This document shows, in pieces, positions 9,098 to 19,108 of a DNA stretch of 64,000 bases. The stretch spans positions 3,974,148-4,038,147 of the forward strand of contig CM030931.1 in assembly GCA_018136815.1 (NCBI GenBank), in the 5' to 3' direction. A program made the translations under genes and the position numbers. The DNA is from Isochrysis galbana. Lineage: Eukaryota; Haptophyta; Isochrysidales; Isochrysidaceae. The notes beneath the pieces are model-generated. The model saw only the letters and a list, made by a program, of their open reading frames with translations, was not told where the DNA came from and did no database searches. The number at the start of each line of letters is the position of its first letter. Within the stretch, counting starts at the first letter, position 1.

Positions 9098-10062
9098 CTA
9101 CTGGCTCGTAGGCAGAGGCCCATAGGTAGGGTCGCCAGTTGCGAATAGATTCAAGCGCCGCCAGAAGGTCCAATTCCTCTCGGCGGGAGATAGGGTCCGA
9201 CCGTAGTACGCGACCACCCTCTCGCGGCCTTCGTCGTCTCGTTGGCAGAGAATACCGGCGATACCGAGTTGGGTGGCGCCATCTGTCTTGACGATGAACG
9301 GACGGTCGTCCTTAGGCGGAGTTAAGACAGGTTCAGCGGTGATGGCCCGCTTCAAATCCTCGATGGCCTCATGGCAGGCCGGGGTTTGCGACTCGGCGGC
9401 GACATCGACGCCGGAACGAGTGAGCGCGGTAAGTGGGGCGGCGCGAATGGCGATCTCCTAATGCCTAATGAAGCGGCGGTAGTAGGAACACAACCCCAAG
9501 AATGATCGGACCGCCTCCAGAGAGTTAATCCGCTTGGGGTCGATATTGGCGACGGCCTCTACTTTTTTCGGGTCCATGTGCAATCCATCTCGGGACACTA
9601 CATGTCCGAGGTATTCAGCTGAGGTAGCGAAAAAGAGGCACTTAGACATCTTGCATGTCAGACCGGCCCAAATGAGGCGCTCGAGGACGAGGTCGAGACG
9701 GTGGAGCATCTGCTCGAAGGAGTCCGCCTCTCTCTCCTCGGGGTTGTTTCCGAGCCCTGTGGCCCAGATACCTACATCGTCGAGATAGGGCATGCAAATC
9801 TCCCAGGCGAGCGAGCCGAGGGCGGCGTCCATGACGCGGCACATATAAGAAGAACCAGATTGGACGTCGAAGGGGAGCACGTTAAACTCGTACTTCCCAC
9901 GGTGGGTGACGAATGCGGTGATTCCGCGGTCACTCTCTTTAATGGGGATGCCCCAGAAGCCGGAGGCTAGGTCCAGGGTGCACAAGAACAGCGGGAGTCC
10001 AAAGATCCACCGCCGGACGAAAGCCGGTCGATAGCCTCCACCGTGAGGGGAAGAGGGACCGC
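9098..10062 (-). pseudogene. Decayed Ty3/gypsy pol (RT and RNase H)
   Basis: Reading leftwards, TVEAIDRLSSGGGSLDS appears near 10060, followed by a frameshift. Next come CTLDLASGFWGIPIKESDRG, VLPFDVQSGSSYMCRVMD, the RT active site MPYLDDVGIW, and YLGHVVSRDGLHMDPKKVEA with SFLGLCSYYRRF. RNase H follows as FIVKTDGATQLGIAGILCQ, a second frameshift, then DLLAALESIRNWRPYLW. It is clearly related to the intact element at 34.5-44.8 kb but diverged, with at least three breaks and no LTR seen. It is a dead remnant of an older chromovirus lineage. Confidence 0.85.
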
Positions 10063-10283
10063 GGGAAGCAGAGAAAAAAAGTCGTCTGCATTTAATTTTA
10101 AAATACTGCTATGTACAACTGTGGACATTCGATCGCTCAAATCGACTGATGTCCCACAATTGACGGAACGACACCTTAGGTGGCCGTAGGATGTGCGGGT
10201 AGCTGGGCCGCACGGAGGAGGGTCGAGGCTGCTTGCGTGCCCTCAGACTCGGAAGGGAACGCGGTCGGCGGACTGATGGCGTT

Positions 10284-10529
10284 GAGAGGGTGCAACCTCA
10301 GGTTTGGTTGTTTTTTTCGCAAGTGCCCCCCCCCATGTGGACGGTATAAGTTCTACTTAAAGGACCCCCTTATTAAAGTACAAACGTGCAGGTTTCAGAT
10401 GGTAATACCGCATGTATGTGCGCAGCAGTTGAAAGAAGTGCCGGACACGGGCCCACGTTAGAACTGAGCATGCGTAGAAAATGGCAATGGGGGGGCAAAA
10501 AAAAAGGGAACCTCAAGTTGCATTCTCTG
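10284..10529. mobile_element. MITE-like element with imperfect inverted ends
   Basis: The left end gagagggtgcaacctcagg (10284-10302) matches the complement of the right end (10511-10529) at 14 of 19 positions. The inverted symmetry continues inward through a T-run and then a C-run on the left against a G-run and then an A-run on the right. Length is 246 bp and no coding is seen. The same end motif occurs singly at 4173 and 53355. A target duplication is not clear. Confidence 0.55.
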
Positions 10530-11121
10530 ATCGGCAGCGCACCGCGCACCTGCACCTGTCCCGCTAGCGGCCAACAAACTTTTGTCGACCAGCGAGCACC
10601 ATCGAGCGCCATGGCGTCCTGGTGCTCCAGCTACTCGTCAGTCGCGAGCCCGGGCGAATCCTGCGGGGCGAGGGTTGGGACAGTCAAGGAGCATCCGGTG
10701 TCCTGTGACAGCCGAATGGGCCGTGTGCCGTGTGCGAGCTATGTGTGGTGCGCATGTGCATGCGCGGACGTCATCGCGTCATCGCTGGGGCACCATGGTT
10801 TGAAATGTGCTTTGTAGGCAATATGGGGCGTCGGACCCCTAATTTAATAGGTATGTAGGCACCATTTAGAGTAAAGAAACACATCTCTCAGTGGGAGCGA
10901 CGTCCAGTTCGGCTCGTGTGAGCCGCCAGAGCGTGTGCAAGGGGGGGGGTTCCCACGGGCGACTTCGCACCGTCTTTTCGGACGAGGATTCTGAAAAGGC
11001 GGGGAGACCCTCCGAGCCGCTTTCGCCGGGGCTTTCCGCTCACGGTCAAAAATGTCGACCCCCCCAACATTAGTACTTAAAAAGCCCTGTTTGACCGCCC
11101 TATCATTTGTCTATCAATAAA
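10530..11121. other. Intergenic with one copy of the gggcggtcaaac motif
   Basis: No gene recognised. At 11085-11101 lies ccctgtttgaccgccct, the complement of a motif that recurs at 51917, 53190, 59869, 59921 and 62982. It is preceded by a tcaaaaatg-like sequence, as at 53130. Confidence 0.5.
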
Positions 11122-11988
11122 CTACCTAGGGCCTCCACCCTCACTTTCATGGGAGCTGGGTCTGTCGGCGCTCGCACCATCACTAAAGTCACCTCCCTTA
11201 GCGCCGTCGTGCCACTGACTAGGCACCATCTGCATATCTCTGCCAATGCTGCGTCTTTGGTGCGTCTGCGTGTCGGCATGCTTGGCTTGTGCGCGAAGCC
11301 TTTCTAGAGCCTCAGAAACTGCCTCCATCCCCGGCATTGGCATGCGGCTTAACCCTGACACCTTCGATCTCCGCGGCCGCGGCAGGTGGGGGGTTGGCAC
11401 CGGAAGCCCTGCGTCGATGTCCGCTTGCCTCTTCTGCTTCCTCCATATGCGATCGTTGATGATCCCCTCCAAGATGTGAACAACTGCCACTGTCTTGGTC
11501 TTTCGGACCTTCGCCTCGGCAATCGCGCAGCTGGGTGTCTTACAAAAGTAGAGGTCCTCGACAAAGAGCTCGTCCACGTCGCTCGAGCGCGGATGGCGCG
11601 AGAGAACTCCTTCACAGCGCGGGCAACAGAAGACCTCTGGAAGGCCGCGTCTGCGCCTTAATTCGAGCATTGCCTTCCACTCAGACACCTTTTGCCTCCA
11701 GAACTCAACGAGCTCATTGCCTGGCTTGCCATACCATGGGATCACGTGCCCGTCAGGCAGCAGCACGCCATGTTTGAAGGCCTTCTTGCGGATGCCAAGC
11801 ACCGCCTCAAGCCGGACGGGCATCGTCGGCTTATTCACGAGCCGGTGCACGCGATAGCGGCCCGAGGCGGCCTTGTGGAGGTATTCCTTGCGCCATAGTG
11901 ATGACGAATGGCGCACAAGTGGGCGGCCGAGAAGTGCGCTTACGGCGGCTCGGCCAACGAGTGGCAAGCCAAGCAGAGCTGAAACCAT
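11122..11988 (-). CDS. Probable mitochondrial zinc-ribbon protein, unknown function
   Basis: 288 aa from the ATG at 11988. The frame is open further upstream but lacks an earlier ATG. The first 30 residues (MVSALLGLPLVGRAAVSALL, then RHSSS) are hydrophobic and Arg/Ser-rich without acids, a typical mitochondrial presequence. The body has RLVNKPTMPVRLEAVLGIRK, HGVLLPDGHVIPWYGKPGN, and four cysteines in VFCCPRCEG and YFCKTPSC that could bind one zinc. The C-terminal 90 residues are low complexity. I do not recognise the family; an organelle ribosome or RNA-related role would fit the basic body and zinc pair but is a guess. Confidence 0.55.
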   Translation of the reverse strand: MVSALLGLPLVGRAAVSALLGRPLVRHSSSLWRKEYLHKAASGRYRVHRLVNKPTMPVRLEAVLGIRKKAFKHGVLLPDGHVIPWYGKPGNELVEFWRQKVSEWKAMLELRRRRGLPEVFCCPRCEGVLSRHPRSSDVDELFVEDLYFCKTPSCAIAEAKVRKTKTVAVVHILEGIINDRIWRKQKRQADIDAGLPVPTPHLPRPRRSKVSGLSRMPMPGMEAVSEALERLRAQAKHADTQTHQRRSIGRDMQMVPSQWHDGAKGGDFSDGASADRPSSHESEGGGPR

Positions 11989-12190
11989 TCGACCGACCGA
12001 CCGGCGAAAAGACACGTGCAAGGAGGGCCAGGGAAAGAAGGAGGGAGGGAAGGAAGGCGGGAGAGCCGAGCTGCGGCGCGCCGGCGGAGCGAACAAACAC
12101 GCGGACAATCCTGTCCCAAGTTCAAAGTTTGTCGACGACTGTTAGAGCTATTGGTAAAGTAGAGGGCGGTCCAAAAGTCCAAAACCTACA

Positions 12191-12365
12191 TCCTAGATGG
12201 GAAATACGGTGCTGGGTCCTGCAAATACAGCCAAATTTGGCCTCCGGCCGAATACATTTCAAATACATTCGAGGCCTACAACCCAGGACGCGCTTCAAAT
12301 ACAGCCAAATACATATGTATTTGGCCTCTGGCCAAATACGGTAAATACGTATTTCCCATCTAGGA
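12191..12365. mobile_element. Palindromic MITE-like element, 18-bp perfect inverted ends
   Basis: 175 bp bounded by tcctagatgggaaatacg and its exact complement (12348-12365). The interior repeats caaatacagccaaata and ggcctctggccaaatacgg in both orientations. Flanks cctaca and cctata are a possible imperfect 6-bp target duplication. The same end, cgtatttcccatctagg, occurs at 62655-62671 beside more aaatacgg repeats, so it is a dispersed family. No coding. Confidence 0.7.
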
Positions 12366-13880
12366 CCTATACATGGGAGATACACTACCGTAGGAACTTA
12401 TAGCGTCGTATGTCGTATGACATCTTGTTAGCTAGCATTCCTAGCCACATACACCGGACGAGTCATGCACCAACCGCGCACACCCCCATCGCGGGGAAGG
12501 GGCTCCGTTGCCGTCGAAGGGCTTCGGTCCCGCCGCACTAAGCACTAAGGTTCTACTCACACAACACACAACAATAAAACTCTGACGCTCCCCCATCCCA
12601 TCGCCATCGCCAAAGGCGAAACCCTGATCCCTGATTCTCCCAATCGTTGCCATTCCCGAGAAAGGTACAAGTACAAGCTTACCTTTGACCTTTGAGGCTG
12701 AAATTTGCTCAAGCTCAAGCGTCAAAGACATAGGCCAGCAACAATTCTTCACCTAAGTCGGACTTTAAGTCGTAAGTCGTAAGTCGGCGGCATGCGGCAT
12801 CCAAATTTGTAACATTCCTGCGGTCGTCACCTGGCACCTGGTTGCCTGGTTGAGGTTGAATGAAGTGGAGGCTATTACCAAGCAAGTGACATGAAACATG
12901 AAGTCAGAGAATGGGGCAGGGTGTATGGGTTCACGTTTACCCCCCTTTGGAGAAACCTCCAAAGTCGGGGCATGTGGCCATTGCATGCATCGACTCGCCC
13001 TTCCCAGCCGAAATTTTGGGGTGAGCGGGCGTTCGCGCTGCGGCACAGTCCAAATCACCCCAACGAGCGGCTGTTGGAACCAGCGAGCGTTGCACACTTT
13101 CTCTCTCCCTGGGCGGCGCGCCGCGCTTTATGCCTGCTCAAGGCCGCCTCTGCCTATTGCATCACTATATTGGCGCTCATGCGGGCGAGTAGGGGCGGTG
13201 ATCGCGTGCAGGTGGGGCGCCGCTCTCGATTTCTCTCCTTTCCTCCCTCGTCGCGCGAAGCGGCACGCCAGCTTGTAGAAAGAATGAGCAAGTGGCAAGT
13301 GGGCACGTTTTGCGTCGAATTTGGCCGTAATTTTTGTGTCCGTAGGTTTGTATGTCCAGCGCAAGCCGCCCGCCGGAGTGATGAGTCCTCGGGTGGCGTC
13401 TGTGTTGAGCGGCCGACTTTGTGCTTTGTACCCCGACGACACAGCGGTGCTGGGGTAGAAGTAATCTCGAGTCTTAAAATAATATTCGTCGAGCGAATGG
13501 GGTCATGTGCGCTTCTGGTGGGCTCTCTAGATCAATGGTATCGACCTAGAACTCAAATATCAATAAAAACTGAAGCTGTGGTGAATCTCCAAGAGCTTTG
13601 GAAGTTTGGGGTACAATGTAGCATTTGGGGTACAAAACACGGCCCCTTTATCCGCCAACCTCCACTGCCCCCATGAGCCGCCCAGCCGCCTAGCTGGAGG
13701 GACTTGCAGGTCCCCCCGGAGGCCAGAGGGGGGCCATGGCGCGCGCAGGCGGCACGCGACGACCTGAGAACGAAGAAAAGCACAAAAAAGCGACAAAAAA
13801 TTGACAGTCACTCACAGACCAAAGACGGTAAGAAACGCGCATGTTTGCATTAGTCCGCAGAGGATTCGACAACAGGCAGC
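12366..13880. other. Intergenic, no gene recognised
   Basis: Only short or GTG/CTG-started frames without domains. The stretch 13670-13800 (ggccatggcgcgcgcaggcgg, then a region resembling tctcgttcttcg in complement) is loosely like 47980-48080, which suggests an old copy of the 0.7-kb repeat family described at 46551. Confidence 0.4.
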
Positions 13881-15566
13881 TGACGAATTGTGATGGCCCA
13901 TAGGGCCTGAGGGCAATGAGGAAGGGGCCATGCCGGCGGCAGGCGCGGCGGAGGAGACGAGTTCGGAGGTGCTGACGGGCTGAGGCCCGTCAGCAGAGGA
14001 AGGCGGGCAGGAGGGCTTGGGCGAGGGCGAGGACGGCGGCGAGAGCGACATGAAACGAGCGGCGAGAGGCGAGGGGGGCGAGCCATACCTCTCTTCCCGC
14101 GGGGGGGAACTATTCGGCGGCCGCGGGGGGGAAATTCGGCGACCGCGGGGGGGAACAGGAAAAGAATTCCCGTACGTTCCCGTACCCCGATCAAAGGTAA
14201 ACGACGGCGTTAAGAGAGATCGGAGGGGGCGTGACAGTCGCGACTGTCAGAAGAACGCAGAGGGTGTATCGAGCAGAGAGACGAGGGTGCGATCCGATGG
14301 CGACAGGCGTGCGAGAGCCTCGGAGCGACAGCGAACGAAGGTAGGCGAGGCAAGGGCATCGTGCGCAAATGCGTGGGAGCCAAACCACGGGGAACCGCGC
14401 GACGATCCCGACGAGTACCACCACTGCCCGAGGACGAAGACCGCGTGCTGCGGCCGTATCATTGGACCTGCAGGGTTGGCAACAGACGGGCGGGCTGAGA
14501 CGGGCAAATGGGAGACATGAGCAATGGGGCCACTGTGCGAGGGCGGTGCGAGACGAGGCGAGCGGCGCGGGGCCTGATGATCCGAGCCGGTGGTCTCGGA
14601 TGCCACGGGAGCTTCGATCGCGTGCGACGTCGGTGGAGTTGAGGCCCGACTCTGCAGAGGTGGGGAAGACCCCCATTGAGACGTCCAGCGCGGGACGCAC
14701 CGGATAGGATTCTACACCTGACGAATTGTGATGGCCCATAGGGCCTGAGGGCAATGAGGAAGGGGCCATGCCGGCGGCAGGCGCGGCGGAGGAGACGAGT
14801 TCGGAGGTGCTGACGGGCTGAGGCCCGTCAGCAGAGGAAGGCGGGCAGGAGGGCTTGGGCGAGGGCGAGGACGGCGGCGAGAGCGACATGAAACGAGCGG
14901 CGAGAGGCGAGGGCGAGTGTGAGGAGGGCTGTGATGGCAGGGGCTGGCGAGGCGAGGCGAGGCTGTAGGGTATGAGTGTTACGAGAGCGAGAGCGACGAG
15001 AGCGAGAGCGACGACGGATGACGACTGACGACAGGACGACGGACAGAGACACCCAGGAAAACACCCCGACTCTCGCCCCACGACTTTCTCACATAACTCG
15101 ACTGAAATCAAACCCAAACACTCCGGCCAGACAACGACGGACGACGATCAGAAGGCGATCTGTCGGCGATCCCGTCTGGAAGGGGAATCGCACCATAACG
15201 GAAACGAGGGGCAATCCTGCCGCGCAGGATTCCAAGAGACCTACCGAATAAGACGAAAGGAGTGCGATGTGCCTCAGGGAGAGATACGAAGAGGTCGCAA
15301 ATTAAACCTAATTGCCCCCTGAAGCAGATAAAGAAACGCAGGGGAGATAGCAAATTAAACCTATTTGCGAGGCGCCTGGGAGGAAGAAAGGTAGGGAAAC
15401 TTCCCTTCTCTTTCGAGAGAAAGAGAGAGGGCGCTCCACAACCCACGATCCCATGCATCCAAGCGAAGCTTTTGACCGAGAACGAGAACGAGAGAATTAT
15501 AACGATAAATACCGAACGACGAAGAGAAGAGCGAAGCCTAACGAGTGTCGATTCGCGAATGCGACA
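13881..15566 (-). mobile_element. Internally deleted chromovirus copy
   Basis: One complete LTR lies at 14719-15566 (848 bp, TG...CA). A truncated LTR lies at 13881-14073 and is joined directly to internal sequence equivalent to 36267-36836 of the intact element. A second junction at about 14644 skips to the equivalent of 43890, next to the primer site. About 7 kb of gag-pol and most of one LTR are gone. The pol C-terminal end remains open (14247-14606). Flanks gcagc and gcaac match at 4 of 5 bases, a slightly decayed target duplication. The two LTR pieces look identical to each other but differ from the intact element, for example cccatagggcc against cccttagggcc. It cannot move on its own proteins. 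Confidence 0.9.
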
Positions 15567-16067
15567 GCAACCGGGACAGCGGCGATAGAGCGACTTGGAC
15601 TCGAGAAGAGAACGACTCAAACGTCCCCGACCGAGAATTTAGAGAAAATAATGTAAGCAATGTACGCGTTTACATTTGTCTACAAGACATAACTGACAGG
15701 CCTGCCCCAGCCCCCCCCCCCGCCTGCCCCGTCGTAGTGCACGCGGGCCCACCCTCCTTAGGGGGGGTAGTGGGTGTGAGAGTGTGGGGTTTAGGCGATG
15801 GCGAGCGCGATACCGGAGTGGTGTGAGTCACTAGAAGCGTGGCGGACACCTTCAAGAATTTTTTTACTTACCACCTCATGACAATAACAACCAAACCAAC
15901 CAACCAACCAACAGACGGGGCGATGCATGTATGTGATCCGCGAGAAAAGTGCGAGGCGACGGCCAAATTTTGCAATCCGTACAATAGGGAGTTCCATCGT
16001 TGTAAAATAACCTCAAGCATTGAGCAGAGTCTCCGCTTCTAAGGAAGAGCTTTGCCAAAGCTGGAGT
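15567..16067. other. Intergenic
   Basis: A C-run with the motif cgtagtgcacgcgggccc near 15735, seen in related form at 51715 and 55735, suggests another short dispersed repeat. A caaccaaccaacc microsatellite lies at 15890. No gene is recognised. Confidence 0.4.
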
Positions 16068-17503
16068 TTACGAGCCCAGCCATGATGACGCCCACCTGCC
16101 ACCAGACTCTTTGTTAAACTGCGGTACCTTTTTCCATGTCAAGCTCTGCAGCGGGCCACACAGGGAAAGGGGAGCGCTGCATTGGAATTTCAACCAGAAC
16201 GATGCCGACTCGATCGGAGTGGGAGCCAGGGCAATAAACTTCGCAACAGTAAGCTGGCGACACAACCACATGCTCAGCGAGGCACACCTGCCGGCCAGCA
16301 ACTGTCAATTGGAGCGTGTTGTCGTCGATCAGCTTAGCTGTACGGGTCCGAACACCGCCATATGACTGCCTTGGAGTCTCTGACGCCTTGAGACGAAACA
16401 GAGGGTGAATCCATGTGAGTGTACACTCTAAGATGTCGCCAGACGAGTATCAAAGGTACCAGCGCCTCAACGCCGGTGCACAAGAGAAAATCGCAGGAAA
16501 TCGCTTACCTCGAGACCCTTGCCAGAATCCTTTAGGACTTCAAAGCACGCCATTGGCGAATTGCAAAGGCATACGTGGTACATCTGGCCATCCTCAATGT
16601 GCCACATTCCCGAATATCCAAAGTGAAACCAGCCCTTCAAATTAGTCACCTGTGTGAGACATCAGGGGCCCGTCGGTGGTTGGAATGACCAGAGTCCGTG
16701 GAGCTTGACCCCATTGCACGGCGAATGAAGGCCCACCTGCGCCGCAAAGTACGAGTTGGAGTAGAAGAGTCGTCCCTTGGGCTTCTTGACCCCGGAGAAC
16801 TCGGCGTCGTTGCTGGCCATTTGCACGAGCTCCCAGCAACCATATAGCTTCTCTGCGACCGCCTTGTCCTCGGGCGAGGCCTTAGGCGGAAAGTTGGGGC
16901 GAGAGCATAGGGCAGAGAGCCGGAAGTGTGCTGATGCTGAGGGCGAGCTAACGAGCATGTTGAATCTGGGCAACGGGGAGGGGGCGCGTCCGTAAGAGTG
17001 CGCGCTCTCCCGCCGGGTGCGGAGCAAGGGGACGGCGCGTACGGAAAGATGGTGTATGGTGCGCAGTCCTCCCCGTTGAGCGCCATGAGCAGTGCGAGCG
17101 GTAGCCACGCCTCGTGGTGCGTTGCACCCTTGGTCGATCCTTTGGTGGCGTCAAACATCGGGTACGCATCGATCGGCGGCGGCGACGCGCTGCCGAGGTC
17201 GGCTCCTTCCCATCGCATAAGAAGTGCCGTATCGATGAGGAGTAGCGGCCACGCGATCGAATGCGGCAGCGCCTCGAGTCCCACGTGCTCAAGCCAAGCC
17301 GCAGCCACCTGCTCCTCACTCTGTGCCCAGCTGAAGCTCTGCCAAGAGAGGCGCTCTGCAAGCCCGCGCCAACTCACGCCGCCCTTGTACGCGTCGGCGG
17401 GCTGCACTCCGGCTGAGAGCGGCGCCTCCCAGTCCGCGAATGAGCGCACACCCTCCCACCCGTTGACCAGCATCTTGCGAGAGATGTGAGAGATGAAGGA
17501 CAT
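16068..17503 (-). CDS. Lipocalin-like domain protein, several introns
   Basis: The gene starts at the ATG at 17503 (MSFISHISRKMLVNGWEG). A first part of about 150 residues of unknown fold ends near 17050. The lipocalin-like part begins with KLYGCWELVQMASNDAEF, where GCWELV is the first-strand G-x-W motif, then KPKGRLFYSNSYFAAQ. A clean 87-bp intron (16650-16736) follows, then VTNLKGWFHFGYSGMWHIED, QMYHVCLCNSPMACFEVLKD and KGLE. A GTAAGC donor sits at 16508. The next exon starts at a GGCAG acceptor near 16365 with SYGGVRTRTAKLIDDNTLQL. The final exon, ending LTWKK near 16130 or at the stop at 16068, and the first-intron borders are tentative. Such domains are small beta barrels that bind a hydrophobic ligand; the ligand is unknown. 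Confidence 0.55.
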
Positions 17504-18527
17504 GGCGGAGAGAGAGAGCGAGAGGAGTGAAAGCACTAGTTGCTACTCCGTGTGCAGCCAACTCCTAGCACTCTAGTCCTTCCCCTTAGTATTATTTCTT
17601 GCCAATGGGGGCCTGGGGCCCCCCCAAAGGTACTCAGCCATAGGCATGGAGGGTGATCAGCCTGCCGGCACACTAACAGCTTCAGGTGTGCACCTTCACG
17701 ACCGGTGCGGCATGCGGCCCGCCGGCCTGTGCGGCCTGTGATTCTAATAGTATACTTGTCACCTGTCATTTTGTCCTTCCAAGTTGCAAATGCTGATAAT
17801 AACTCGGCCAAGGCCAGGGCCTAGGTACTAGGTAAGGCAGTTACCTAGGTAACTTAGTTAACTGCCACTAACTGCCCCTAGAGCCTAGAGTGGCGCCACG
17901 TAGTTACTAACTGCCTGATCTCTCCAACCACCGAGTTACTAACTGCCCCTAGAGCTCTTCTAATCTCTCTATCTGACCGAGTTCCTCGTCCTCGCTCTTC
18001 GGGGTGTTGATGGCAAACACAAACACATCCATTCCGGGCTAGCTAGTCAGTAGTGCTTAAGTGTGAATGTTCGGTTTTGTAGTAACCGCCGTTCATAGCC
18101 GCCGAACTGCCGAGCGAGCCCGGCTTTCGCTCTCCCACCCTCCCATCCCGTTATTGCTGTGCGTGTGCGGGTAGAGATAAGATTATCCCTACAAGGCACA
18201 AGCACATCCATTCCGGGCTAGCTAGTCAGTAGTGCTTAAGTGTGAACGGGCGGTACCACCTGCGCCCCTCGCACGCGTGCACCTTCGATCGGCCTCTGAA
18301 AAACTTTTGGGCGGAGGCCGGGCGAGCACGGTTATTTTAAACGTGTCCTCCCTTAACCCTAGTAGGTGCCTAGTCCTAGTCCGCGAGGCGGACGGTCGGG
18401 ACGTTTTTAGTACATATGGCTATATTGTGGGAGCCCCTAAGGGCACTAGGAGGGCCCTAGGGGGCCTCCTGATGTGAAATGGGACCCCTCCCAGGCCTGG
18501 GTAGATCTCCCAATCATAAATTCGTCA
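17504..18527. other. Intergenic
   Basis: Contains repeated ggtaacttagttaactgcc-like words (17830-17945) and the direct repeat described next. No coding is recognised. Confidence 0.4.
18024..18246. repeat. 44-bp direct repeat, 179-bp period
   Basis: A 44-base word starting cacatccattccgggctagc at 18024-18067 returns at 18203-18246 without change. The 135 bases between carry no coding signal. It is either a local tandem duplication or an unusually long target duplication around a small insert. Confidence 0.8.
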
Positions 18528-18792
18528 ATGGTGCTTGGTTTTAGAAGCTCGGGAGAACGTTGCCGTTGCCACGAGAGGTTGGTGCGAGCCGGCAAGGCGG
18601 TTCCCGTCCCGTGGCCCGCAGAAGAAGGCCGTCCGTGTGTCCCCCCAAAAGGGAGTGTGTGGCTATGCTCAGTGTGCTGTGGCGAAACCAAAGCGGCCCC
18701 AGTTCAAATGTTTGGCCTGTCGTGCAGGAGTGGGCGCCTATTACCACATTCCTTGTTTTTTTGCGTGTCACCGATGTCTTCTAGAGTAGTCG
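18528..18792 (+). pseudogene. piggyBac-like transposase C-terminal zinc finger fragment
   Basis: The open frame 18535-18789 has no usable ATG. Its end reads QKGVCGYAQCAVAKPKR, then PQFKCLACRAGVGAYYHIPC and FFACHRC. The C-x4-C ... C-x2-C ... PCFxxCH spacing is like the cysteine-rich finger closing many piggyBac-type transposases (CFxxYH). No transposase core lies upstream, so it is a fragment. Another zinc-ribbon protein cannot be excluded. Confidence 0.4.
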
Positions 18793-19108
18793 GGGGTTTC
18801 TGGCTGTTTTCGGCTGTTTTTACATTTTCGCCGTTTTCGCCGCTCTGAAAATGCATTGTAACCTTCTGTACTCAAGTCATGCTGCTTAGGGGGTTCTATC
18901 CTGCCTTTATACAGGCAACCCAGCCAAAAATATGACTGCTCTGCCCCCTGCATCAACCGAATGTAGGCACCTAAATTCCGGTTTATCCACCTACTAGGGT
19001 ATTAAGCGCCACGCAGAGCGCTCCCGAAGGGGGGGGAGGCGCCCTCTCCCTTCCCCCTCTCCCTCACCTCCTGGCTGGGCTGGCTTGGCGGCGGCGTTAG
19101 GCCCGAGG

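Noticed and set aside
13876-15571. Perfect target duplication for the deleted chromovirus
   Set aside because: The flanks are gcagc and gcaac, 4 of 5 identical; recorded only as a probable decayed duplication.
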